A model generated the notes under the pieces. The model did no database searches. It saw only the letters and a program-made list of their open reading frames with translations, and was not told where the DNA came from. Shown one piece after another: positions 24,970 through 33,779 of a stretch of 64,000 nt of DNA. The first letter of the stretch is position 1. Each line of letters begins with the position of its first letter. The stretch spans positions 1 through 64,000 of the forward strand of contig CAJUNC010000008.1 of the NCBI GenBank assembly GCA_910587695.1, given 5' to 3'. A program made the position numbers and the translations under genes. Source of the stretch: an uncultured Lactobacillus sp. GTDB taxonomy: Bacteria; Bacillota; Bacilli; Lactobacillales; Lactobacillaceae.

Positions 24970-25848
24970 ATGGTATTAGTGTCAGGAAAAGAATTACTCA
25001 CACTCGCTAAAGAGCACAAATTTGCGATCCCAGCGTATAACTGTGGCTCAGGTCAATTGTTAAACGCAACGGTAAAGGCATGTGAAGCAACAAATACACC
25101 ATTTATCATCGCGATCCATCCAGATGAGTTGAGCTTTTTGACTGATAGCTTTATTGCACAGTGTTTAGCGGAAGCGCATAAAACAAAAGTTCCAGTAGCG
25201 ATCCATTTAGATCATGGGGGAAGTTATGAACAAGTCATCCATGCGATCCAGTTAGGCTTTACCTCGGTCATGATCGACAAATCACTGGCGCCTTACGAGG
25301 AAAACGTAGCTATTACACAAAAAGTTGTTGAGGCAGCTCATGCAGTCGGGGTATCAGTCGAGGCTGAGTTAGGTACGATCGGAAATACTGGTAATAACGT
25401 TGAGGGTGGAGTAGAAGAAGGTGTTTACACTGATCCTGCAGTTGCTAAAGACTTTGTTTTGCGCACAGGTTGCGATAGCTTGGCTGTTGGGATCGGAACT
25501 TCACATGGGCTTTATCCTAAGCACATCAAGCCAAAATTGCGGATCGACATTTTAGATGAACTCACTGAAGCAGTCGATATCCCACTAGTTTTACATGGTG
25601 GTTCGGGTAATCCAGATGAAGAAGTTACTCAAGCTGTTGAACATGGGATCAGCAAGGTCAATATCTCAAGTGATATCAAGATCGTATTTGCTGATAAATT
25701 ACGTGAAGAGCTAAATGATGGCAATAACGAAAAACGAGAGCCAAATGTTTTATTCCCAGCACCAATGTCAGAAACAGAAAAAGTAGTACATGCTAAGAAT
25801 AAATTATTTAAAGCAGAGAACAAAGCACATTTATATTTTCAATTTTAA
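24970..25848 (+). CDS. Class II fructose-/tagatose-bisphosphate aldolase family
   Basis: 292 residues, TIM barrel. HLDHGG gives the catalytic Asp and a zinc His. VSVEAELGTIGNTGNNVEGG contains the Zn-binding Glu region. VLHGGSGNPDEEV and KVNISSD are the phosphate loops. Size and motifs fit the KbaY/GatY/FbaA group that cleaves ketose-1,6-bisphosphates. Being inside a PTS operon suggests a dedicated catabolic role, for a ketohexose or a pentulose bisphosphate, rather than glycolysis. Substrate unproven. Confidence 0.88.
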   Translation: MVLVSGKELLTLAKEHKFAIPAYNCGSGQLLNATVKACEATNTPFIIAIHPDELSFLTDSFIAQCLAEAHKTKVPVAIHLDHGGSYEQVIHAIQLGFTSVMIDKSLAPYEENVAITQKVVEAAHAVGVSVEAELGTIGNTGNNVEGGVEEGVYTDPAVAKDFVLRTGCDSLAVGIGTSHGLYPKHIKPKLRIDILDELTEAVDIPLVLHGGSGNPDEEVTQAVEHGISKVNISSDIKIVFADKLREELNDGNNEKREPNVLFPAPMSETEKVVHAKNKLFKAENKAHLYFQF

Positions 25849-25863
25849 AGGGAGGGAAATGTC

Positions 25864-26175
25864 ATGAAGATCGTCGGGATCGCAGCCTGTACCGCAGGGA
25901 TCGCGCATACGTATATTGCAAAAGAAAAGTTGATCCAAGCGGCGCAAAGCAGGGGCCATGAAGCACATATCGAGACTCAAGGACTGGCTGGGCGCCAAGA
26001 GGTCTTGTCAAAAGAACAGATCGCCCAAGCTGATATCGTCATCATTGCTGCTGATATCAAGGTAAATGGACGTGAGCGTTTTGCTGACAAGAAAGTCGTT
26101 GAAGTTCCGACCAGCATTGTTGTAAAATCACCGAATAAATTGATCGAGAAGTTAGAGGAGTTAGAAAAGGGGTGA
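25864..26175 (+). CDS. PTS IIB component, fructose type
   Basis: 103 residues, phosphocysteine C9 in IAACTAGIAHTYIAKE, the signature of fructose-specific IIB. It lies between the aldolase and IIC. It passes phosphate from IIA (24488) to the sugar entering through IIC. Confidence 0.93.
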   Translation: MKIVGIAACTAGIAHTYIAKEKLIQAAQSRGHEAHIETQGLAGRQEVLSKEQIAQADIVIIAADIKVNGRERFADKKVVEVPTSIVVKSPNKLIEKLEELEKG

Positions 26176-26179
26176 TATC

Positions 26180-27280
26180 GTGGAATATCTAAAGAAACTT
26201 GGCTTTAAAAAGCATTTGATGACGGCGATCTCGTTTTTCCTACCGATCATTTGTGCATCTGGTTTTCTATTAGCGATCGGAAACATCATGGGAGGCACAG
26301 CGATCACAGATTTTGCTAAGGGTTTTAGCTTTGCCGATACGATGACAACGATGGGGGGCTATGGCCTAGGTTTCTTACCGATGATCGTTTCAACTGCAAT
26401 TGCATACTCGATCGCAGATAAGCCGGGGATCGCACCAGGGTTGATCGTTGGTTTTGTCGCTCACGGGATCAATACAGGTTTTATTGGCGGGATCGCAGCA
26501 GGTTTTATCGCAGGGATAGTAACGTCTTTATTGTACTCAAGTCTTAAAGTTCCTAAATGGATGGAAGGATTGATGCCAACTCTAATAGTTCCATTTATTT
26601 CCAGCTTTATCAGTGGTATGGTCATGTATTATGTCTTAGGTGAGCCGATAAATTGGCTCGTAGGCTTGCTCACCGATTACTTGCAAAGTCTAAACAGCTC
26701 ACAGTTGATCTTATACGGACTCATCATTGGAGTTTTATCGAGTATCGACTATGGTGGTCCGATCAACAAGACTGTCTTTGCCGTTGTGTTTGCGATGTTT
26801 TCCGAGGGGATCTATCCACCACTTACAGTTTTGATCGGTGCTTCGATGATCACACCATTTGGCTATGGGATCGCATATCTCTTACAAAAAGTCGTCAAAA
26901 AGAATGTTTTTGATAAGCAAGATATCGAGACACTCAAAGCAGCTATTCCAATGGGATTTTGTCAGATAACAGAAGGCTGTTTTCCGATCATCTTCAAGAA
27001 TTGGATGAAAAACATGATCGCAACTGGTGTAGGTGGTGCAGTCTTTGGTGCTCTTTCAATGTATTGGGGCTGTGATTCACATATTCCGGCTTCTGGGATG
27101 TTTGCTGTTCCAACAATGACTGGTAACCATGGTTTGCTCTTTATCTTAGCTTTATTGATCGGTTCATTCGCACAGGCAATTACCTTCATCACCCTTATGA
27201 AAGCTGTTGATCCAGCCGAAACTGTCACAATTGAAGATGAGGAAGAAGATATCAACTTTAGCGAACTTAAGATCAGTTGA
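26180..27280 (+). CDS. PTS IIC component, fructose type
   Basis: 366 residues from GTG 26180 behind AAAGGGGTG. There are about 9-10 transmembrane helices. ITEGCFPIIFKNW and YGGPINKTVF match the substrate-binding loop of the Fru family (GxITEGAIPF in canonical members). The IIC, IIB and IIA parts are separate polypeptides here. The substrate may be a ketose such as xylulose, fructose or tagatose, given the neighbouring enzymes. Confidence 0.9.
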   Translation: MEYLKKLGFKKHLMTAISFFLPIICASGFLLAIGNIMGGTAITDFAKGFSFADTMTTMGGYGLGFLPMIVSTAIAYSIADKPGIAPGLIVGFVAHGINTGFIGGIAAGFIAGIVTSLLYSSLKVPKWMEGLMPTLIVPFISSFISGMVMYYVLGEPINWLVGLLTDYLQSLNSSQLILYGLIIGVLSSIDYGGPINKTVFAVVFAMFSEGIYPPLTVLIGASMITPFGYGIAYLLQKVVKKNVFDKQDIETLKAAIPMGFCQITEGCFPIIFKNWMKNMIATGVGGAVFGALSMYWGCDSHIPASGMFAVPTMTGNHGLLFILALLIGSFAQAITFITLMKAVDPAETVTIEDEEEDINFSELKIS

Positions 27281-27293
27281 TAGGAGGGAGCAC

Positions 27294-27809
27294 ATGACTT
27301 ACAAAGAAAAAGTTTTAGACTTTTATAAAAATTCCGAGATCGTCTTTTCACAAGCCGAATTGGATAAGATCGAATATGCTGATTTTGGATTGGGTAGACC
27401 AGAGATCGAGGGCTTGAACTTGATCGTCTATGTGAATAATGAGCGATATTGTGCTAAAGAGATGGTGCTAGTGCCCAACCAAACTTGTCCTGAACATCGA
27501 CATCCAAGAAGAGGCAATAAAGGTGAGATCGAGGGGAAAATGGAAACATTTCGGGTACGGAAAGGTAAGGTGTATCTCTACGTTGAGGGGCTAGAAACAC
27601 CAAATATTCGGGCCAAGATACCAGCTGATTCAGCTGAGTTTTATACCGTATTGCATGAGATCGTGTTAGAGGCTGGCGAGCAATATACGATCTTGCCTAA
27701 TACTAAGCATTGGTTTCAAGCAGCAGATGAAGGGGCGATCGTATCTGAATTTTCCTCGCCAAGTGACGATGCAACAGATATCTTTACTGATCCAAATATC
27801 AAACGCTGA
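27294..27809 (+). CDS. D-lyxose ketol-isomerase (cupin)
   Basis: 171 residues from ATG 27294, behind AGGAGGGAG. A longer frame upstream overlaps IIC and has no start signal. The cupin metal site is visible as H-R-H (CPEHRHPRRGNKGEIEGKME), a Glu in METFRV and a later His in NTKHWFQA. This is the D-lyxose isomerase family, which interconverts D-lyxose and D-xylulose and, in some members, D-mannose and D-fructose. With xylulokinase downstream it would feed free lyxose into xylulose-5-P. Confidence 0.85.
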   Translation: MTYKEKVLDFYKNSEIVFSQAELDKIEYADFGLGRPEIEGLNLIVYVNNERYCAKEMVLVPNQTCPEHRHPRRGNKGEIEGKMETFRVRKGKVYLYVEGLETPNIRAKIPADSAEFYTVLHEIVLEAGEQYTILPNTKHWFQAADEGAIVSEFSSPSDDATDIFTDPNIKR

Positions 27810-27810
27810 A

Positions 27811-27848
27811 AAAAGAGGAGAAGGGGCCTGGTGCAACTTCTCTTTTTT
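27811..27848 (+). terminator. Intra-operon intrinsic terminator
   Basis: GAGAAG (27818-27823) pairs with CTTCTC (27837-27842), extended by flanking A/T pairs, followed by T6. It separates the isomerase from galM, so the last two genes may be expressed at a lower level by read-through. Confidence 0.6.
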
Positions 27849-27863
27849 GTAGGAGGATAGAAG

Positions 27864-28805
27864 ATGGAAGAATATGTGTTAGAAAATGAATACCTCAGGG
27901 TCAAATTCATCGATATCGGGGCTACACTGATCGAGCTTACCAAAAAGCAAAATGAGACAAATTATGTGTTACATTATCAAGATAAAAGAAATTATCCCGA
28001 TGATTTTTATTATTTTGGAACGGTCGGTAGGATCGCAGGGCGAGTATATCCTCCAGTCTATAAAGGCCGACCATTGGACACAAATGAAGGGCGAGTTCAA
28101 CTCCATGGGGGAAAAGCAGGTCTGCATAAGAAGCATTGGTTTGTTAGGCGCATAGATGCGACCAGTTATTGTTTGGAGTACGTCGATACTGAGTCTGTCT
28201 ATGAACCAATGTATTTAAAAATCATTTATAGCATTGAAAAAAATAAATTAAAAGTCAGGTATATTGGTGAGGCTTTGTCACCGACAGTTTGTAACTTGAC
28301 AAATCACGCATATTTTAACTTAAATAAGGACAAGACGCTGGGAATAGCTAAGCATTGGCTCAAGCTACCAAAGACATCGTTACAATTAGTAGATAATGAA
28401 TTTATCCCTACTGGTAAGTTTGACGATATGAAAGATGAGCAGGCAAAGTTTGATTTTAGTCGACCAAAGCAGATCAACGAAGCCTTTGAACAAGGGACAG
28501 AATTATCTAAATTCTGTGCAAATGGGATCGATCTAGCCTATGTTTTTGATCAAGGTGAGCCTGCTGAGATCTTTTTAGCAAGTGAAGATCGTAAAAATGC
28601 TCTTAGGATAACAAGTGATCAGGAAGCTTGCGTTATCTATACGTTGAACAAAGTGGAGCGAATGGAGAAGATAAATAACGGGATCTGGATCTATAAGCAC
28701 GCGGGGATAACGTTTGAGATGCAACGGCGCCCTAACTACTTACAGCAAGTAAAAGATCCACTAACGAAAAAGTATCGTGCAACTACAGTTTATGAAGTAT
28801 TGTGA
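27864..28805 (+). CDS. galM: Aldose 1-epimerase (mutarotase)
   Basis: 313 residues from ATG 27864 behind TAGGAGGA. The GalM beta-sandwich signatures are VGRIAGRV, VQLHGGKAGLHKKHW and the His of NLTNHAYFNL, with the C-terminal Glu region WIYKHAGITFEM. It interconverts alpha and beta anomers and would help the isomerase accept free lyxose or xylose. It ends 8 nt before the kinase start. Confidence 0.9.
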   Translation: MEEYVLENEYLRVKFIDIGATLIELTKKQNETNYVLHYQDKRNYPDDFYYFGTVGRIAGRVYPPVYKGRPLDTNEGRVQLHGGKAGLHKKHWFVRRIDATSYCLEYVDTESVYEPMYLKIIYSIEKNKLKVRYIGEALSPTVCNLTNHAYFNLNKDKTLGIAKHWLKLPKTSLQLVDNEFIPTGKFDDMKDEQAKFDFSRPKQINEAFEQGTELSKFCANGIDLAYVFDQGEPAEIFLASEDRKNALRITSDQEACVIYTLNKVERMEKINNGIWIYKHAGITFEMQRRPNYLQQVKDPLTKKYRATTVYEVL

Positions 28806-28813
28806 GGTGCAAA

Positions 28814-30289
28814 ATGAAATATGTACTAGGAATAGACCTCGGAACCAGTTCATTAAAAGGGACGTTGGTCGATAATGATGGAAAAATCAGAGCAATCGCC
28901 AGTAGCGAGTACACGCTGAGCCATCCAAAGGCTGGATATTCGGAACAAGAACCCAAAGCTTGGATAAAAGCTTGTAGCAAAGTACTGGAGCAATTAAAGC
29001 AACAAGTGGCTGATTTTACAGCAAAATTAGCTGGTATCAGTTTCTCAGGGCAAATGCACAGTCTAGTATTATTGGATGAAAACTTTGAAGTGTTGCGCCC
29101 GGCGATCTTGTGGAATGATGTTCGCACGACAGCACAATGTGAAATGATCATGCAAACATATGGTCCAGAACTTCAGCAGATCACGGGCAATATCGCTTTA
29201 GAAGGATTTACCTTGCCAAAGATATTGTGGGTCAAAGAACATGAACCACAGATCTGGAAGCAAACTCGACATATCTTATTACCAAAAGACTATCTACGTT
29301 GGTGGTCAACGGGGAATTTAGCGATGGACTTTTCGGATGCTGCGGGCACATTGTTGCTTGATCTAGAGCACAAGCAGTGGTCTAAGGCAGTCCTTGAACA
29401 CTTTGAAATACCAGAAACTATCATGCCACCATTAGTCAGATCAAGCGAGGCGACGGGGACCTTGCGTGAAGCGGTAAAGCAAGAATTTGGCTTTAAAAAT
29501 GATGTGCTGACGTTTGCTGGAGGTGCAGATAATGCGTGTGCTGCCCTAGGAGCTGGGATCTTGAAGCGTGATGTAGGGATGGTAAGCATCGGAACTTCAG
29601 GTGTGTTTTTGAGAGCACGACCAAAATTTGTAGATAATCAAGGTAAGTTACATTTTTTTGCACATGCTGTGGATGATCATTATTACTCGATGGGCGTGAC
29701 GTTAGCAGCGGGTCATAGTCTGAATTGGTTTAGAGATACGTTTGCGCCAGATAAGAGTTTTGCCGAATTACTGGCAAATGTGGAGAAGATCGCGGTTGGA
29801 GCTGAGGGCTTATTGTTTACACCGTATCTAGTTGGCGAGCGGACACCATACTTTGACAGTCAGATCAGAGGTAGTTTTATTGGGATCGATGCACGGCATA
29901 CGTTGGATCATTTTGCTAGAGCTGTGTTAGAAGGGATAACATTTTCGTTGAAAGATTCACAAGCATTGTTGGATCCTAAGCATGAATTAAAACGCCTTGT
30001 ATCAGTTGGTGGTGGAGCAAAAAATGCTGTCTGGCTACAGATGCAAGCCGATATTTTTAATATGCCCGTGACGACGTTAGAAGTTGAACAGGGCCCAGGT
30101 TTAGGTGCTGCAATGTTAGCTGCCACAGGGCTAGGCTGGTACGCTGACTTAGCTGAATGTGTGGATAACTTTGTCGCTTATAGTGATACGATCATGCCTA
30201 TTGCTGAAAATGTGGATAAGTATCAACGAATATATGATATTTATCGGAAAATTTACCCGCGAACTAGGGGATTGTGCGGGAGAATATAG
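28814..30289 (+). CDS. xylB: Xylulokinase
   Basis: 491 residues from ATG 28814. GTG 28802 overlaps the galM stop and serves as ribosome-site sequence. It is a FGGY kinase with IDLGTSSLKG (ATP phosphate loop), SGQMHSLVLLDE (substrate Gln-Met-His typical of XylB), LPKDYLRW, the catalytic Asp region GGADNACAALGAG and C-terminal SVGGGAKN. It phosphorylates D-xylulose at O5 for the pentose phosphate or phosphoketolase route, completing lyxose to xylulose-5-P. Confidence 0.92.
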   Translation: MKYVLGIDLGTSSLKGTLVDNDGKIRAIASSEYTLSHPKAGYSEQEPKAWIKACSKVLEQLKQQVADFTAKLAGISFSGQMHSLVLLDENFEVLRPAILWNDVRTTAQCEMIMQTYGPELQQITGNIALEGFTLPKILWVKEHEPQIWKQTRHILLPKDYLRWWSTGNLAMDFSDAAGTLLLDLEHKQWSKAVLEHFEIPETIMPPLVRSSEATGTLREAVKQEFGFKNDVLTFAGGADNACAALGAGILKRDVGMVSIGTSGVFLRARPKFVDNQGKLHFFAHAVDDHYYSMGVTLAAGHSLNWFRDTFAPDKSFAELLANVEKIAVGAEGLLFTPYLVGERTPYFDSQIRGSFIGIDARHTLDHFARAVLEGITFSLKDSQALLDPKHELKRLVSVGGGAKNAVWLQMQADIFNMPVTTLEVEQGPGLGAAMLAATGLGWYADLAECVDNFVAYSDTIMPIAENVDKYQRIYDIYRKIYPRTRGLCGRI

Positions 30290-30293
30290 TGGG

Positions 30294-30325
30294 AAGCGAG
30301 TCTTGCGGGGCTCGCTTATTTTTTT
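30294..30325 (+). terminator. Intrinsic terminator of the lyxose/fructose-PTS operon
   Basis: AAGCGAG (30294-30300) pairs with CTCGCTT (30311-30317), followed by T7. Confidence 0.85.
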
Positions 30326-31225
30326 GAATAGCGAGCTTAACGTAAATAATTTAAAAATAGTGATATATAGTATCACAGAAAAGACGTGATATGGCAAAAG
30401 TCTTATATTAAGTTAGCTGAAAGTATTGATGAAGTGTTTAAGTTTATTGACGAAATATTGATAGCACGCTTAAATTTATTGATGATTTATTAACGAAATA
30501 TCGGTGAAATATTTGTCATAGTGTTAAATGATCAATTATGGAAATAGGGAAACTTAATGGACTTTAGACAATAAGAATAAAATCGCTTATGACAGAAATT
30601 TTACCGCTGGAAACATACAAAATTACTATAGAGATCAATAATATCAATTATGGTGAGTAATGAGTATGTAGGGAAAATAAAAGTAACAGTGTTTTTTGCA
30701 CCAGTTAAACCCGCTATAGCTGAAAGCGATCAAGATATTTGTAGAGAGTTATCCACAGGCAGAATTTTAATTGGGAAATAAACGGGATGCTTGTTGCTCT
30801 AAGGTTACGTAGGTTTTGATGTTAACTTAGAAAAAGAATGGGGAAAGAAATATGTTAAATACACTCTTTTTTGGGGAAATTTGTTAATGAATTTAGCAGT
30901 AATTAGATGATCTAGTCGCCATATCACTTTGTAACTTGAATTTTTTTCAGATATCTATATAGAGCAGTCTTTTAGATTATAATTACGAATCTTTGGAACT
31001 GAAAGATCGCGAGCAATGAGACTAAAAATGGCCGTAAATGAACCAGTCTAAGTTGATCCACGGCTGTTTTTAGATAACCAATTTTAATGTGATGTGATTC
31101 CTTCGTCTTTAATTAAAAAAAGTAATATTAAATTAAAAATATTACATTTTTATTATAAATCAAGTGTGATAAAATCCAATTGTAAGCTGTTTGTTGGATA
31201 GATTACATTAAAAAGGAGATGTACT
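30326..31225. other. 900-nt non-coding stretch
   Basis: No convincing gene on either strand. It holds near-repeats of TTATTGAYGAAATATTG (about 30446-30510), copy B of the DnaA-box repeat (30749-30832), and a hairpin CTAAAAATGGCCGT / ACGGCTGTTTTTAG at about 31022-31075. The last 25 nt carry AAAAGGAG of the secreted peptide gene, with a likely -10 GATAAAAT near 31169-31176. Confidence 0.6.
30711..30832 (+). repeat. Dispersed intergenic repeat with DnaA box, copy B
   Basis: Same order of blocks as at 17590-17712: TAGCTG, then AGTTATCCACAGG with TTATCCACA at 30749-30757, an AATTTTAATT block, GCTCTAAGGTTACGTAGG, and AACTTAGAAAAA. Confidence 0.6.
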
Positions 31226-31390
31226 ATGAAAAAATCATTAGTTATCGTAGCGGTGATTTCAACTTTTGATGTTGTGACAAGTTTTAGTAATACAGCTTCT
31301 GCAAGCACCTCTACCAATGTACCTGTGACTGAAGGTGCTCAACGCTGGGGAAATACTCCTTTCGGGAGCTTTGGAGGAGGATCAAAATGA
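31226..31390 (+). CDS. Small secreted bacteriocin-like peptide
   Basis: 54 codons from ATG 31226 with AAAAGGAG 7 nt upstream. MKKSLVIVAVISTFDVVTSF is a Sec-type signal sequence ending at ASA, leaving a mature peptide of about 28 residues: STSTNVPVTEGAQRW then GNTPFGSFGGGSK. It has no Cys and a Gly-rich tail. Its TGA overlaps the ATG of the next gene, which looks like an immunity protein, and both end at one terminator. Peptide plus overlapping immunity gene is the standard small bacteriocin layout. I recognise no named bacteriocin. A signal peptide function is the alternative. Confidence 0.6.
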   Translation: MKKSLVIVAVISTFDVVTSFSNTASASTSTNVPVTEGAQRWGNTPFGSFGGGSK

Positions 31391-31740
31391 CAGAAAAAGT
31401 TAATGTAAATCATGTAAAAGAAGTAGTCCATGAATTGTATAATAGTTTGGCAGAACGTCCAGAAAAAAATTCAGGATTACTAGATATTTTAGACGTATTG
31501 GCACAAGTCTATAAAAAGATCGATCAAGAAGAACACCCTGAATATCTAGTCGATAGACTTGTCAAATATATATATGCGGTCGGTTTTAGTAACCAGATTC
31601 GTTTTTTAGGTGAAGATGGAAAGCTTTTAGTAAAGCTGAGTGATGTTGCCAAAAAAGCAGGATTAAATAGTAGGTATAGAGCAGATTATTCGGATAAATC
31701 CCAATTTTACGGTTTTCTTGAAGATTTTCCAAGACGATAA
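31387..31740 (+). CDS. Bacteriocin immunity-like protein
   Basis: 117 residues, soluble and mainly helical. The opening VKEVVHELYNSLAERPEKNSGLLDILDVLAQVYKKID has the helix pattern of EntA/class II immunity proteins. The end NSRYRADYSDKSQFYGFLEDF is less typical. Its start codon overlaps the stop of the secreted peptide gene (ATGA), giving coupled translation and the same dose. Immunity to the peptide is inferred from size and position. Confidence 0.65.
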   Translation: MTEKVNVNHVKEVVHELYNSLAERPEKNSGLLDILDVLAQVYKKIDQEEHPEYLVDRLVKYIYAVGFSNQIRFLGEDGKLLVKLSDVAKKAGLNSRYRADYSDKSQFYGFLEDFPRR

Positions 31741-31746
31741 AAATAA

Positions 31747-31793
31747 AACAGGCTGAAAATCATGTTCAAAACATTGATTTTCAGCCTGTTTTT
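31747..31793. terminator. Bidirectional intrinsic terminator
   Basis: A perfect 16-bp stem AACAGGCTGAAAATCA (31747-31762) against 31775-31790, with T5 on the plus side and an A-rich stretch on the other. It lies between the convergent peptide/immunity and PTS operons. Confidence 0.9.
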
Positions 31794-31804
31794 AGTTACT
31801 GTTA

Positions 31805-32272
31805 TTACCCAATTTTCACCGAGCCACAGCTCATACCATGTAGTGAGCTATCCATATCAGTCATAGTGACCTCTTCACCTGATGTTACTAGTACTAAGAC
31901 AACATCTGATTTCCCTGCCTCAGTGATCTGTTTTTTATCCATCTTACAAAGGAGCGTTTCAGGTGAGACTTCTTGGTTGGCTGATACGAACATTTCAAAA
32001 GGACTTCCTGCTAGCTCGACGGTATCAAGACCTAAGTGCAACAAGATCTCGACCCCTTCTTTTGTCTTGAGCGAGATCGCATGTTTTGTTGGGAAGATAT
32101 TGGTGATCGTTCCAGCAACTGGAGCATAGATCTCATCTGCGGTCGGTTTCACTGCAAAACCTTGTCCCATCATTCCAGTAGAAAATACCTCATCTGGAAC
32201 TTCTGCTAAAGAAACGATCTTACCATCAACGGGCATTGCTAATTCTAATTTTTTCTTCTTAAAACCAAACAT
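31805..32272 (-). CDS. PTS IIA component, glucose (Crr) family
   Basis: 155 residues. H79 in EILLHLGLDTVEL is the phosphorylated His and H64 in FPTKHAIS its partner, as in IIA-Glc. It is the last gene of the minus-strand operon nanE - IICB - IIA, 2 nt after the IICB stop. It supplies phosphate to the IICB protein. Confidence 0.93.
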   Translation of the reverse strand: MFGFKKKKLELAMPVDGKIVSLAEVPDEVFSTGMMGQGFAVKPTADEIYAPVAGTITNIFPTKHAISLKTKEGVEILLHLGLDTVELAGSPFEMFVSANQEVSPETLLCKMDKKQITEAGKSDVVLVLVTSGEEVTMTDMDSSLHGMSCGSVKIG

Positions 32273-32274
32273 CT

Positions 32275-33774
32275 TTAATCACCTTTTCCTAAAATTTGAT
32301 TGATCTCTTGGCTAAAGAGATCAGCTTTACCACCAAAGACGGCTTGGATCCCACCACCTACTTCTAAAACGGCAACCGCACCTAAGCTTTTGAGGGTCTT
32401 CTTGTTGACTTTACTTTTATCAACGACAGCGACACGCAAACGTGTGGCACAGGCTTCGACTGTCTCGATGTTTTCAGGCCCACCCAGTGCTTGGATCACG
32501 AGCTTAGATTCAGCGTTTAAAGAATTATCAGTCGGCACTGCTTGGACAGGTTCAGTATCCTCAGCTTCTAGACCTGGGATAGCGACTTTGAATTTCTTGA
32601 TACAGAAAGTAAAGACCACATAGTAGACAAAGGCCCAAACGATCCCAAAGAAGATGACGCGTAACCAATTCGTCTTATCTTCACCTTGTAAGATCCCAAA
32701 TAACAAGAAATCAATAAAACCACCCGAGAAGGAATTACCGATCCGGATATTCAAAAGATCAGCAAAGAAGAAAGATAATCCGTCTAAAAAGGCATGGATC
32801 ACATATAACCATGGGGCTACGAACAAGAAAGTATATTCGATCGGTTCAGTGATCCCCGTTAGAAATGAGGTCAACCCACCACTGAGATATAAACCACCAT
32901 CTTTTTTACGATTTTTCTTTGGTAAACAGCGATACATTGCATAAGCAGCAGCTGGTAAGCCAAACATCATGGTCGCAAACCGTCCAGCAAAGAAACGTGT
33001 CCCATAAGTGAAAAGACCAGTATGGTTAGGATCAGCTAGCTGGGCAAAGAAGATATTTTGCGCACCTGAGATCGTATGCCCGGCAACTACTTCGGTCCCA
33101 CCAAGTGAAGTGTACCAAAAGAGTGGATAGATCGTATGGTGCAACCCAACAGCACCTGTCAAACGAAGCAAGAAACCATAAAGAAATGTTCCAAAGGCGC
33201 CCATGTGTGCGATATTTTCCCCAGCAACACGCAACCCACTTTGGATCGGTGGCCAGATCATGTAAAAGAAGGCACCGATGACGATGGCTGCTAAAGCTGA
33301 GATGATCGGAATAAAACGAGAACCGCCAAAGAAACCTAAGAATTGGGGAAGTTGTATCTTGCGATAATGATTATGCAGATAAGCTACGGTACAGCCGATG
33401 ACGATCGCACCAACGACACCAGTATCGATCGTTGCACCTTTAGGCGAGAATAATTCAAGTAAACCACTGATCGTTGCTGTATAAACTAAAAATGATACTC
33501 CACCAGCTAGACCGGCCGTTCCTTTATCACTGGTGGCAAGGCCAACTGCGATCCCGATCGTAAAGATCAATGCTAAGTTTGAAAAGACGGCATTACCCGC
33601 AAAACTCATGACCTTTAAGATCGTCTGTAACCAGGCTTGATCTAAAAATGGATAAGTTTTGACGGCGCTTTCATTGCTGAGCGCGCCACCTAGACCAAGC
33701 AAAAGACCAGCGACTGGTAAGATCGAGATCGGTAACATAAAGGCTTTTCCGAGGCGTGAGAATTTTTTAAACAT
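32275..33774 (-). CDS. PTS IICB component, glucose/N-acetylglucosamine family
   Basis: 499 residues. The IIC domain (about 1-400) has ten helices and contains GVVGAIVIGC and GITEPIEYTFLFVAPW, the conserved sugar-site motif of the Glc superfamily. The IIB domain follows with the phosphocysteine in VEACATRLRVAVVD at about residue 445. Because nanE is the first gene of the operon, N-acetylmannosamine or a related amino sugar is the best substrate guess. The family alone does not show it. Confidence 0.88.
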   Translation of the reverse strand: MFKKFSRLGKAFMLPISILPVAGLLLGLGGALSNESAVKTYPFLDQAWLQTILKVMSFAGNAVFSNLALIFTIGIAVGLATSDKGTAGLAGGVSFLVYTATISGLLELFSPKGATIDTGVVGAIVIGCTVAYLHNHYRKIQLPQFLGFFGGSRFIPIISALAAIVIGAFFYMIWPPIQSGLRVAGENIAHMGAFGTFLYGFLLRLTGAVGLHHTIYPLFWYTSLGGTEVVAGHTISGAQNIFFAQLADPNHTGLFTYGTRFFAGRFATMMFGLPAAAYAMYRCLPKKNRKKDGGLYLSGGLTSFLTGITEPIEYTFLFVAPWLYVIHAFLDGLSFFFADLLNIRIGNSFSGGFIDFLLFGILQGEDKTNWLRVIFFGIVWAFVYYVVFTFCIKKFKVAIPGLEAEDTEPVQAVPTDNSLNAESKLVIQALGGPENIETVEACATRLRVAVVDKSKVNKKTLKSLGAVAVLEVGGGIQAVFGGKADLFSQEINQILGKGD

Positions 33775-33779
33775 GGTGA

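Noticed and set aside
27207..27293. Longer start for the lyxose isomerase overlapping the IIC gene
   Set aside because: ATG 27294 has a consensus AGGAGG. The extension is out-of-frame IIC sequence.
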